From: an uncultured bacterium
Lineage (GTDB): Bacteria > Cyanobacteriota > Vampirovibrionia > Gastranaerophilales > Gastranaerophilaceae
Reading direction: 5' to 3'
Assembly (NCBI GenBank): GCA_949283255.1
Contig: CASDRS010000005.1
Coordinates: 98,623-162,622 of the forward strand
Length of the DNA: 64,000 bases
Part shown: piece after piece, positions 15,833-24,191 of the stretch
Numbering within the stretch: the stretch's first letter is position 1
Layout of the letters: every line of letters starts with the position of its first letter
Program-made: the position numbers and the translations under genes
Notes under the pieces: generated by a model
Seen by the model: the letters and a program-made list of their open reading frames with translations, nothing else
Told to the model about the DNA's origin: nothing
Database searches by the model: none

Positions 15833-16537
15833 CTATTCTTTTCTTGGGTCAATAGTCTTAACAGCTTCAGAAAATCTGCCATAAGTTTTGATATTCTTTT
15901 CGAAAGCTTCCTTAGGGTCAACACCTTTTTTAATAGCGTCTAACATTTGAGGAACTTTAACATATTTATAACCGATAATTTCGTTATTTTTATCAAGACC
16001 AAGTTCAAGAACATAACCTTCAGCAAGATCAAGATATCTAGGTCCTTTTTGTTTAGTTGAGAAAATAGTACCAACTTTAGAGCTCAAGCCCTTACCTAAA
16101 TCTTCAAGACCCGCACCAACAGGCAATCCGTTTTCAGAGAAAGCTGTTTGAGTACGGCCGTATACGATTTGTAAGAACAATTCTCTCATTGCAACGTTGA
16201 TAGCATCACAAACAAGGTCAGTATTCAAAGCTTCAAGGATAGTTTTACCAGGAAGGATTTCACCAGCCATAGCAGCTGAGTGAGTCATACCTGAACAACC
16301 CAAAGTTTCAACCAAAGCTTCTTGAATGATACCGTCTTTAACGTTCAATGTTAATTTACAAGTACCTTGTTGAGGTGCGCAGCATCCGCAGCCGTGAGTC
16401 AAACCTGAAATGTCTTTAATTTCTTTACATTTTGTCCAGTCACCTTCTTGAGGAATCGGAGCAGGTTCACCTTTTACGCCACGTTTTACGCAGCACATTT
16501 CTTCTACTTCTTTTGTAATTTGTATACGATCCAACAT
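15833..16537 (-). CDS. NifU-like iron-sulfur assembly scaffold protein
   Basis: The protein (234 aa) contains a Cys-rich segment GCGCCAPQQGTC (about residues 48-59), then ETLGCSGMTHSA and a later VCDAIN, matching the three-cysteine pattern of NifU/IscU-type scaffold domains with extra cysteines. An MCC pair lies near the N-terminus. It lies 63 bp upstream of the GGGtGRT gene on the same strand; the pair is a conserved unit in anaerobic bacteria. It probably assembles or transfers Fe-S clusters, perhaps to its partner. The extra cysteines mean it could bind a stable cluster rather than act as a transient scaffold. Confidence 0.82.
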   Translation of the reverse strand: MLDRIQITKEVEEMCCVKRGVKGEPAPIPQEGDWTKCKEIKDISGLTHGCGCCAPQQGTCKLTLNVKDGIIQEALVETLGCSGMTHSAAMAGEILPGKTILEALNTDLVCDAINVAMRELFLQIVYGRTQTAFSENGLPVGAGLEDLGKGLSSKVGTIFSTKQKGPRYLDLAEGYVLELGLDKNNEIIGYKYVKVPQMLDAIKKGVDPKEAFEKNIKTYGRFSEAVKTIDPRKE

Positions 16538-16605
16538 TTTTTCTAACTCCCTTCAAGTTATATACAACTTGATTTTAACCTGCTGAAAATATCATGTCAA
16601 TGGAG

Positions 16606-17916
16606 TTACAGGGCCTTTAAGAAATCTTCAAGACAGCTAACCGAACGGCTGGAAATCATCTCTGCTTTTAGTTTTTTGTTTTTACGTTCTTTTTTAGGAA
16701 GAACAACAGGAGGAACCAAACCCCAGTTAGAATTTATTGGTTGAAATTTTGTATGATTTTCATCTGAAATATAGTGAGTAAGCGCACCAAGCATTGTCTC
16801 AGGGGGAAGTTCTATCAATTCCATGCCTGAAACATATCTTGCGGCATTAATCCCAGACAGCAAACCGCTCGCAATCGATTCAGTATAACCTTCAGTTCCG
16901 GTAATTTGACCTGCAAAGAATAAATCCTTACGTTTACGAGTTTGCAATGTTGCATTTAGAATTTTTGGAGAATTTATGAACGTATTTCTATGCATAACTC
17001 CATAGCGTACGATATTAGCATTTTCAAGCCCGGGAATTGAATGCAAAAGTTCTTTTTGAGCTCCCCATTTCAGATTAGTCTGGAACCCTACAAGATTATA
17101 GAGAGTTTTTGCCGAATTATCCTGTCTTAACTGAACTACCGCATAATTTTCTATACCGGTACGCTTATCAACAAGTCCCACAGGTTTCATCGGACCAAAT
17201 CTTAATGTGTCAACTCCGCGAGAAGCCAAAACTTCTATCGGGAGACAACTTTCAAAAAACTTCGCACCTTTTTCAAATGTTTTCAGCTCAATTTTCGGAG
17301 CATTAATAAGGATATCATAAAACCGCTCATACTCTTCCTTGTTCATCGGGCAATTTATATAAGAAGCCTCACCCTTGTCATAACGAGATGCCATAAAAGC
17401 CTTATCAAAATCAATACTGTCATACTCAACAATAGGAGCAATAGCATCAAAGAAGTGAAGATGTTCACTTTGAGTAAATTCTTTAATAGAATTTGCAAGT
17501 GCCTCGCTTGTTAAAGGCCCCGAAGCCATAATAACAACTCCATCTGGAATTTTTGTAATTTCTTCTCTTACGACTTCAATATTTTCTTCGCTTAAAATTC
17601 TATCCGTAACTTTTTGAGAAAATGCTTCTCTATCTATAGCAAGAGCCCCGCCTGCAGGAACAGCACAAGAATATGCAATATTTATAAGCTCCCCGCCCAA
17701 AACCTGCATTTCTTTTTTCAGAAGTCCGGACGCATTAGAGCAATCTGCAGAGCCTAAGCTGTTGGAACAAACGAACTCTGCGAACTTATCAGTAACATGC
17801 GCACCAGTAGTTTTCACGGGACGCATTTCATATAGTTTAACTTTAATCCCTCTTTTTGCAAGTTGTAAAGCAGCTTCCGAGCCTGCCAAACCTGCACCGA
17901 TAACTTTTACTTCCAT
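16606..17916 (-). CDS. trmFO: Methylenetetrahydrofolate-tRNA-(uracil-5-)-methyltransferase
   Basis: TrmFO makes ribothymidine at U54 in the tRNA T loop, using methylene-THF as carbon donor and FAD/NADPH as reductant. The FAD-binding VIGAGLAGSEAA is at the N-terminus. The two catalytic cysteines are visible as Cys50 (EFVCSNSL) and Cys224 (FESCLPIE), and the C-terminal FQPINSNWGLVPP block is characteristic. The length of 436 aa is normal. The enzyme is typical of Firmicutes, Cyanobacteria and relatives and replaces SAM-dependent TrmA. The gene is single, transcribed away from the divergent hepT-mntA pair. Confidence 0.96.
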   Translation of the reverse strand: MEVKVIGAGLAGSEAALQLAKRGIKVKLYEMRPVKTTGAHVTDKFAEFVCSNSLGSADCSNASGLLKKEMQVLGGELINIAYSCAVPAGGALAIDREAFSQKVTDRILSEENIEVVREEITKIPDGVVIMASGPLTSEALANSIKEFTQSEHLHFFDAIAPIVEYDSIDFDKAFMASRYDKGEASYINCPMNKEEYERFYDILINAPKIELKTFEKGAKFFESCLPIEVLASRGVDTLRFGPMKPVGLVDKRTGIENYAVVQLRQDNSAKTLYNLVGFQTNLKWGAQKELLHSIPGLENANIVRYGVMHRNTFINSPKILNATLQTRKRKDLFFAGQITGTEGYTESIASGLLSGINAARYVSGMELIELPPETMLGALTHYISDENHTKFQPINSNWGLVPPVVLPKKERKNKKLKAEMISSRSVSCLEDFLKAL

Positions 17917-17962
17917 AAAATCAGTTTACTTTCGAGACAATCTACTGTCAACTAAAAAAGTA

Positions 17963-17971
17963 TGGTATAAT
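17963..17971 (+). promoter_or_regulatory. Extended -10 promoter of hepT-mntA
   Basis: TGGTATAAT at 17963-17971 is an extended -10 element 16 bp upstream of the hepT ATG; no strong -35 is visible. GAGG at 17980-17983 is the ribosome site. Confidence 0.6.
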
Positions 17972-17987
17972 AAAACGTGAGGTATTT

Positions 17988-18407
17988 ATGAAAAAATCTG
18001 AACTTAGTTTAATGAATTTAGAAAATAGCTTTAATAAGCTTAAAGAATGCTATGAAGACTATTGCAAACAAGACAACGAAAAATTAAAAGGATACATAAA
18101 AGATTCTTGTATAAAGCGTTTCGAATATACTTATGAAACAGCAAAAAAAATAATGAATAAATTCTTAAAAAAAGAATACGACAAAACCGAAAAAGAATTG
18201 TCTATAAATAATATTTTCAGAGAAATGTATGGACTTAATTTAATTGAAAATTTTGAGAACTGGACAGAATACCGAGAGCTTAGAAATATTACTTCACACG
18301 AATACAATGACAATAATACATATAAAATAATTGAGGTTATCCCCAAATTTATACAGGATATCAGATATTTAATTGATAACTTGAACGGGGTATTACAAGA
18401 TGATTAA
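17988..18407 (+). CDS. hepT: HepT-like HEPN toxin (HI0074-type nucleotidyltransferase partner)
   Basis: This is a 139-aa helical HEPN-domain protein. The motif RNITSHEY near the C-terminus is the RX4HXY ribonuclease motif of HepT toxins, in which Arg and His are catalytic and the Tyr is the site AMPylated by the cognate antitoxin. The gene overlaps mntA by 8 bp, the normal toxin-first layout of this module. Substrate is RNA (tRNA has been shown for relatives). Length and motif fit the HI0074 family, and all key residues are present, so the pair looks functional. Confidence 0.87.
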   Translation: MKKSELSLMNLENSFNKLKECYEDYCKQDNEKLKGYIKDSCIKRFEYTYETAKKIMNKFLKKEYDKTEKELSINNIFREMYGLNLIENFENWTEYRELRNITSHEYNDNNTYKIIEVIPKFIQDIRYLIDNLNGVLQDD

Positions 18408-18690
18408 GGGAATAACAGAAAAAGAAGAAACAATTATAAAAGAACTTCTCAAAGGTTATCCTTATGATTTTTATTATTATGGCTCCAGAGTAAATGGGGA
18501 TTATACAAAATCATCAGATTTGGACATCCTTGCAAAATCAGAAAAACCAATCGATTATTTAATTCTTGCAGTTTTGGAGAGGAAATTTAACGAAAGCAAA
18601 ATTCCTTATGTAGTTAACATATCAGATTATGCGCAAATGGATAAATCTTTTTATAAACTTATTGAACCTACACTGGTAAAAATTTTTTAA
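18400..18690 (+). CDS. mntA: MntA-like minimal nucleotidyltransferase antitoxin
   Basis: The protein is a 96-aa minimal nucleotidyltransferase. It shows the complete GSX10DXD motif (GSRVNGDY...SSDLDI, about residues 29-43) that binds Mg-ATP. In this family MntA neutralises the HEPN toxin by AMPylating its motif tyrosine. The start overlaps the hepT stop (ATGATTAA), ensuring coupled translation. The next gene is convergent at 18692. Confidence 0.87.
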   Translation: MIKGITEKEETIIKELLKGYPYDFYYYGSRVNGDYTKSSDLDILAKSEKPIDYLILAVLERKFNESKIPYVVNISDYAQMDKSFYKLIEPTLVKIF

Positions 18691-18691
18691 A

Positions 18692-19729
18692 TTAAATGTA
18701 GTCGCATGGGAAATTTAGCATCATTTCGTTTGCAAGAACACAAGCAATACGGGCTTCTGCTACAACTGAACAAGCCTCAACAGCGCAAGTATCTGAGCGC
18801 TCAAAATGCGCCGTTGTTTCTGTCATATTTGAACTATCAACGGTGTTTAAAGATTTCTTAAGTGTTGGAATTGGCTTCATCACAGCTTTAACAACAAGAG
18901 CCTCTCCGTTAGTCATACCGCCTTCGACTCCACCTGCGTTATTGGTTTTTCTGTTAACTTTACCATCTTTCAAAAACATCTCATCATGGAACTGACTCCC
19001 TGGGATTTTATATGCGTCCTCACCGCTTCCGAATGAAACAGACTTTACAGCAGGAATACTCATAACAGCCTGAGCAATTTTGCCATCCAAAGCCCTATCC
19101 CAATGAACATGAGACCCCAAACCAACAGGCAAATTATTAAAACATACCTGAAATTTTCCGCCTAAAGTATCGCCGGCTTCCTTAGCCTTATCAATCTCAG
19201 AATGAAATTCTTCCTCAGTTTTTCCATCTCCAATCTGAATTATATCCGATGACCAACTTATGCCGTAATGCTTCAGTAACAACTTAGCAACAGAACCTAC
19301 AGCAACTTCAATAGCTGTTTTTCTGGCACTTGAACGCTCTAAAATATTTCTCAAATCTTTTTGGTTATACTTTACACTGCCTGCATAATCGGCATGCCCA
19401 GGACGATATGCGGTAAATGACTTTTCATCTGTCTCATCCTCAGCTCTCGAACTCATAATCTTTTGCCAATTTTCAAAATCTTTGTTGTAAATAACCAACG
19501 TAACAGGTGAGCCTAATGTCTTGCCAAACCTGACTCCTGATGTTATTTCCACGCAATCAGATTCAATCCTCATTCTGCCACCGCGCCCATAACCCTGTTG
19601 ACGACGCTTTAACTCTGAATTTATAAATTCCAAATCTATCTCAAGACCTGATGGGAGTCCCTCTATAATAGCCATCAAACACTTTCCATGACTTTCTCCG
19701 GCCGTCAAAAACCTAAATTTCTCTAACAT
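18692..19729 (-). CDS. aroC: Chorismate synthase
   Basis: Chorismate synthase converts 5-enolpyruvylshikimate-3-phosphate to chorismate with reduced FMN, the last step of the shikimate pathway. Signatures seen are GESHG at residues 11-15, RRQQGYGRGGRM, SGVRFGKTLGSPVT and the C-terminal Asp/Arg-rich block. The start is placed at 19729, whose ATG overlaps the upstream TAA by one base (TAATG); an in-frame GTG 18 bp upstream lies inside the preceding gene. At 345 aa it is slightly short of the usual 350-390. It shares a transcript with a periplasmic-binding-protein gene. Confidence 0.96.
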   Translation of the reverse strand: MLEKFRFLTAGESHGKCLMAIIEGLPSGLEIDLEFINSELKRRQQGYGRGGRMRIESDCVEITSGVRFGKTLGSPVTLVIYNKDFENWQKIMSSRAEDETDEKSFTAYRPGHADYAGSVKYNQKDLRNILERSSARKTAIEVAVGSVAKLLLKHYGISWSSDIIQIGDGKTEEEFHSEIDKAKEAGDTLGGKFQVCFNNLPVGLGSHVHWDRALDGKIAQAVMSIPAVKSVSFGSGEDAYKIPGSQFHDEMFLKDGKVNRKTNNAGGVEGGMTNGEALVVKAVMKPIPTLKKSLNTVDSSNMTETTAHFERSDTCAVEACSVVAEARIACVLANEMMLNFPCDYI

Positions 19730-20508
19730 TACTGTTTTATCCCCCACTTTGTTTGAAGATCTCTGAGTTTACCACTGTGTTGCAACAATTCAATAGTAAA
19801 GTTTACAGATTCTCTTAACTTTTCAGATTCTTTTCCTTTTCTAAAAGCCACGGCATAAGGTTCTTTTGAAAATCTTTTATCAAGAATTTTCACTGAAGGA
19901 TCATCTAAAGCAAGGTTATACAATATAGTATCATCTGCAATCATAGCATCAGCTTCACCATTTTTTAATGCCTGATAAGCATGGGCATAATTTTTATACC
20001 CTCTTATAATAGCTTCAGGAGCGTTCATTCTAACACTCATTTCACCAGTTGAGCCGTAAACGATAATAACTCGTCTACCGCTTAATTGTCTGATAGAAGC
20101 TATATCTGTATTATTTCTGACCAAAATAGCTTGTCCTGCCATATAATATGGGGTTGAAAAGTCGACAACCAATCTGCGTTGATCTGTAATTGACATAGTT
20201 GCAATAAGCATATCAACTTTACTGGAATTCAGCATGCTTATTCTATTTGATGCCGTAACTGGTACAAATTCAACAGCATTCATATTGGTAAAAATATGTT
20301 TAGCAATAATTCTTGCAAGATCTATATCATATCCCTGAAGTTTACCTTCTATGTTTCTGTACCCAAAAGGTCTTGTATCACTTCTTACACCTACAATAAG
20401 CTTGCCACGCTCTTTTATTGCCTGATAATCATCCTGAGGTTTTCTTGCAGAGCAACCTGTTAAGAACAAACAAAATAACAGTAACGCACAAAATACTTTT
20501 TTAAACAT
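19729..20508 (-). CDS. Family 3 extracellular solute-binding lipoprotein
   Basis: The N-terminus is a lipoprotein signal with lipobox LTGC (Cys19), followed by a bilobal binding protein. KLIVGVRSDTRPFGY, GYDIDLARIIAKHI and the GSTGEMSV element are typical of amino-acid-binding proteins of ABC transporters. At 259 aa it is normal length. No permease or ATPase gene is adjacent, so it must work with components encoded elsewhere. The odd pairing with aroC by a one-base overlap suggests coupled expression, possibly tying aromatic amino-acid synthesis to uptake (inference). Confidence 0.88.
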   Translation of the reverse strand: MFKKVFCALLLFCLFLTGCSARKPQDDYQAIKERGKLIVGVRSDTRPFGYRNIEGKLQGYDIDLARIIAKHIFTNMNAVEFVPVTASNRISMLNSSKVDMLIATMSITDQRRLVVDFSTPYYMAGQAILVRNNTDIASIRQLSGRRVIIVYGSTGEMSVRMNAPEAIIRGYKNYAHAYQALKNGEADAMIADDTILYNLALDDPSVKILDKRFSKEPYAVAFRKGKESEKLRESVNFTIELLQHSGKLRDLQTKWGIKQ

Positions 20509-20638
20509 AAAAACCTCATATTATAATACTGTTATGATACTGAAACTTGATAACAATGTCAATTCGGATAAATTTTCAGCTATTAATTATAAGTATCTAA
20601 AATTTTTACTCAACAAATGTAAATTTTTGTAAATTTTA

Positions 20639-20662
20639 TTGAAAAATACAACAGTTTTTCAA
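20639..20662. promoter_or_regulatory. Inverted repeat upstream of the adhesin gene
   Basis: TTGAAAAA and TTTTTCAA with an 8-bp spacer form a perfect 8-bp-arm inverted repeat about 50 bp before the adhesin start, in the divergent intergenic region. It is positioned as an operator; there is no direct evidence for a binding protein. Confidence 0.4.
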
Positions 20663-20709
20663 CAAACAAACCGTTTAAATATATATATAGAACGATGAGG
20701 ATTATTGTA

Positions 20710-23700
20710 ATGGCTAAGAAATTACAAAAAAACAAAAGACGTGTAGTGGCTTCCGTCTTGGGGCTGTTAATGGTTATGCAGCAAGCTGTTCCGGTTATGG
20801 CGTACACAGCGCCTCCTGTAACTAATATTACAAACTCTGATGGGCGTCCGTTATTACCACAGCTCGGTGAATATAATATTACGCCGGATATGGTTAATAT
20901 TGCCCAAAAATTAGGTTTTAGAAGCTTCCAAGATTTCCAATTAGCAGCAGGTGATGTTGCGAACTTTGTTATGCAATATTACAACATGGGTCAATGGGTT
21001 GATAAAAGTGGTGTAACTCACAAGTATGAAATAGGTCCAAGCATTGACACATTTATCGCTGCTGTACAAAATCAGATTAACATAAACGGTTTGGTTAACA
21101 CTGTAAGAGAAGTTAATGGTGCTTTCCAACCTGGAGGTCAATTAATATTCGTATCTCCAAATGGTATGGTTGTTGGTGCCAGCGGTGTTTTGAACGTTGG
21201 TTCATTGTCTGTAATTACCCCAACTGAAGACACATTTAACAGATTTATTTCCGATATTCCAAAGGATGTTCCTTTGTATGGTGATGTTGTAAACGTAACT
21301 CATCCGGACGGTTCAACAGGTACAATGCAAGACTATTTTGGTGTTAAAGGTGAAAAGACTTGGGATCCTTCAGTATTTTCTATTGACGGCAGTCAGTCTG
21401 TAAGATTGGAAAATGGTGCCATGGTTATGGCTAATAAGGATTTCGATGTTAATGCAGGTTCATTTATAGCAGCTAACGGCAGTGCAGTTCTTACAGGTGC
21501 TGATACCCACGGATTAAATGGTGGTAACAGAATTATTAAGCACGATGTTGCTGAATCTTTATTTGAAAACTTGGTTAACACAGGCAATAGAGGTAATGCA
21601 GGTAATTTCAATGTTAAAACTTCTAACGGCTTTGATGCTCAAGCAGGGTCTCAAATTATTAACCTTGGTGCAGGAAATATAAGAATTACTAACACCGACA
21701 CTGCAGGTATAAATATTGCAGGTGAAGTTAAGAATACAAATGGTTTATTAGAAGCAATCAACTCCGGAGAAAACGGAATTAACATTTCAGGAACTGTTAC
21801 AAACGCAGGCACTACAAATATCACAAATAATGCTGGCGGAACTAACGGTATCAAATTAACAGAAAGCGGAAAAATCAATAATAAAGGGGCAAGCCTCAAT
21901 ATTGTAAACGATGCTACCGGAGGAATTGACCTAAGAGGTGTAATTACCGGTACAAACAGTGCAAAAATTAATATCACAAGCCAAAATTCAAATGTTACAA
22001 TGGGTGATGCTGCAAATGAACACAACATTGTTGCAGATGGAAAAGTTACAATCAATGTAACTAATGGCGATGTATTGAACAATGGTGTTAAGACAAACCA
22101 CATTGTTACAACAAATGGTGCTGATTTGGAAATCAATGCTACAAACGGTGCTATTGGTGAAGAATTGGTTTGTGCAAACGGTATCTGCACAGGTATCGGA
22201 CCAAATGGAAGAGATTTAACAAAATCTATCAACACTTCTATTGACGGAACTATTAAGGCAATCAGTACTCAAGGTAATCGTAATAAATCTGTTGTAAATA
22301 TGGCAAGTATTGATAAGAATATGAATGTTGACCAGATTAAGGCAGATGGTAGAGTTATCTTGTTGGCTGATGCATCCGATTCAGGATCTGCTGATTATTC
22401 AATTTTGAACAGCTCAAAAGATGGTAAGACTGCAAACGTTACAGGTGCAGGTATATCATTGATTGCTAGTGGCGGTATTGGTGAATCAGGTGCAGGTAAG
22501 AGTTTGACATTTATTCAAACAAAAGGTGATTTTAACCAGGCTTATGTTGAAAAAGGTGTTCACTGGCAGGATGGCACAATTGATTCAACTGCCGGAGAGG
22601 ATTTTGCTCACAACAAAATTACAGACTATACACCTAATGCTCAATATGGCGTTGATATGTTAGCTAACAAGGGTGACATTAACATCAAAGGTCTTGATAA
22701 CGCAGACAATTCAAAGAGTGACACTGAGATTTGTGCAATTGTTGCAAGAAATGGCAGCATCAACGCAGAATTTTCAGGAGATACTCATATTGGCGAAGTC
22801 ACTGCAAGTAAAGAAGTTAACTTAACAACACGTGGCCAATATATGATTATTGATCATCTTGGAGAAGTTCCTACATACGAAAAAACCGGTGACTATTTCG
22901 GTGGCTATGATACAAAGGTTGTTCCAACACACGCCGATATTAGAGCACTTGATTTAGCTGAAATTGGCGGTAAAAATGAGACACCTCATTCAACTGTAGT
23001 TATCAAAAATGCTACTATTGCTGGCAAAGGCAATGGAAGACCAATGCACGACCAAGACTTAGAGATTGTAGCAGATCACGCATACGCTGGTGGTTATGAG
23101 TTTATCACAGATACTCCTCACCGCGGCGAAGATGGAAAATCTTATTATAAAGAAAATCCTGCAACTAATAAGATTACAAATGCAAACAATCCTGATAGAG
23201 AAGTTTCTATAAGAGTTACAGCTGTAAGACCGGAACATGTTGAAGCTATTGATGCAGATCCTGACAGACGTATCTATTATACAGGCGGTAGCTCACAAAA
23301 TGATGATCCGGGCTATGACGGTTATGATAAAGATACTCATCCGGAAGATGAAGGAACTATTGAAGATGATGACAACCTCGTAGTTCCTGAAGACGAACCA
23401 GATGAACCGGATCCGCCTCCTGTAACAGATGATGATGACGATACCGACACAGACAACGACTTGGATGCTGATACCGATAACGATATGGATTCCGACGCTG
23501 ACTCTGATGCGGATACTGATGCTGACGCCGATACTGATGCTGATGCCGATACTGACGCTGACGCTGATACTGATGCTGACGCTGATGTTGATGCTGATGC
23601 TGATACTGATGCTGACACAGATATTGATAACGATACAGATATCGACAACGATACAGATAATGATGACGATCCTAATCCATACCCGGATCCGGATCCTGAT

Positions 23701-24147
23701 CCTAACCCTGATAAACCGGATATACCAGCCATTACACCTGAAATTCCAGTTTATGCAAAGGCTATATCTCAGTTAAGGGATATCGAAGATATCATGCCGG
23801 CAACTGATAAACGTCAATTTATAAGATTTAACGCAAATGACGTTATGGGTGGCATTGAATTCTCTTCAACAGCAGACGTACAATCTATATCTAACATCTC
23901 AAGAGGTGGCGTTGCTTTAAGACACAACAAGACACTAAAAGTTGGTGACGTTGTACCTGTACATATTAAATATGGAAATATTGAAGTTAATGCTGATGTA
24001 AAAATCGTATCAGCAAGCGATGTTCAAGCCGGAGGTCAATTCTTGAACCTTGACCAAGCTACTGCAAACAAACTGCTTTACTTAAGTATGGTTCAACCTG
24101 AAGCAGTTGCAGTTAACGAAAACGGTTTGTCATACAATAACCAATAA
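20710..24147 (+). CDS. Secreted filamentous adhesin with Asp-rich stalk and PilZ-like C-terminus
   Basis: The start is taken at 20710 (GAGG nine bases upstream). A long basic N-region and hydrophobic core ending VMA give a clear, extended signal peptide. The next part (about residues 50-190) resembles filamentous-haemagglutinin secretion domains, including PGGQLIFVSPNGMVVGASGVLNVGSL. A beta-helical Asn/Gly/Thr-rich body follows to about residue 860. Residues about 905-1000 are an Asp-X repeat (DADADTDAD) that should bind divalent cations, followed by a Pro/Asp linker. The last 112 residues carry RQFIR (Arg1035, Arg1039) and NISRGG (about 1062-1067), the RxxxR and [D/N]xSxxG motifs of PilZ domains. 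A c-di-GMP-type domain on an exported protein is unexpected. The sequence resembles adhesins often labelled LktA-family in this lineage. Confidence 0.85.
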   Translation: MAKKLQKNKRRVVASVLGLLMVMQQAVPVMAYTAPPVTNITNSDGRPLLPQLGEYNITPDMVNIAQKLGFRSFQDFQLAAGDVANFVMQYYNMGQWVDKSGVTHKYEIGPSIDTFIAAVQNQININGLVNTVREVNGAFQPGGQLIFVSPNGMVVGASGVLNVGSLSVITPTEDTFNRFISDIPKDVPLYGDVVNVTHPDGSTGTMQDYFGVKGEKTWDPSVFSIDGSQSVRLENGAMVMANKDFDVNAGSFIAANGSAVLTGADTHGLNGGNRIIKHDVAESLFENLVNTGNRGNAGNFNVKTSNGFDAQAGSQIINLGAGNIRITNTDTAGINIAGEVKNTNGLLEAINSGENGINISGTVTNAGTTNITNNAGGTNGIKLTESGKINNKGASLNIVNDATGGIDLRGVITGTNSAKINITSQNSNVTMGDAANEHNIVADGKVTINVTNGDVLNNGVKTNHIVTTNGADLEINATNGAIGEELVCANGICTGIGPNGRDLTKSINTSIDGTIKAISTQGNRNKSVVNMASIDKNMNVDQIKADGRVILLADASDSGSADYSILNSSKDGKTANVTGAGISLIASGGIGESGAGKSLTFIQTKGDFNQAYVEKGVHWQDGTIDSTAGEDFAHNKITDYTPNAQYGVDMLANKGDINIKGLDNADNSKSDTEICAIVARNGSINAEFSGDTHIGEVTASKEVNLTTRGQYMIIDHLGEVPTYEKTGDYFGGYDTKVVPTHADIRALDLAEIGGKNETPHSTVVIKNATIAGKGNGRPMHDQDLEIVADHAYAGGYEFITDTPHRGEDGKSYYKENPATNKITNANNPDREVSIRVTAVRPEHVEAIDADPDRRIYYTGGSSQNDDPGYDGYDKDTHPEDEGTIEDDDNLVVPEDEPDEPDPPPVTDDDDDTDTDNDLDADTDNDMDSDADSDADTDADADTDADADTDADADTDADADVDADADTDADTDIDNDTDIDNDTDNDDDPNPYPDPDPDPNPDKPDIPAITPEIPVYAKAISQLRDIEDIMPATDKRQFIRFNANDVMGGIEFSSTADVQSISNISRGGVALRHNKTLKVGDVVPVHIKYGNIEVNADVKIVSASDVQAGGQFLNLDQATANKLLYLSMVQPEAVAVNENGLSYNNQ

Positions 24148-24167
24148 TCGTCTATATGTATAAATGA

Positions 24168-24191
24168 AGCAGACAGATTAATCTGTCTGCT
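24168..24191. terminator. Bidirectional terminator between adhesin and pckA
   Basis: AGCAGACAGAT (24168-24178) and ATCTGTCTGCT (24181-24191) form a perfect 11-bp stem followed by TTTGTTTT. It overlaps the final codons of the convergent PEP carboxykinase gene. Confidence 0.85.

Noticed and set aside
23337..23732. 131-aa Ser/Ala-rich frame antisense to the adhesin
   Set aside because: It is the reverse reading of the Asp-X microsatellite; low complexity and inside a real gene.
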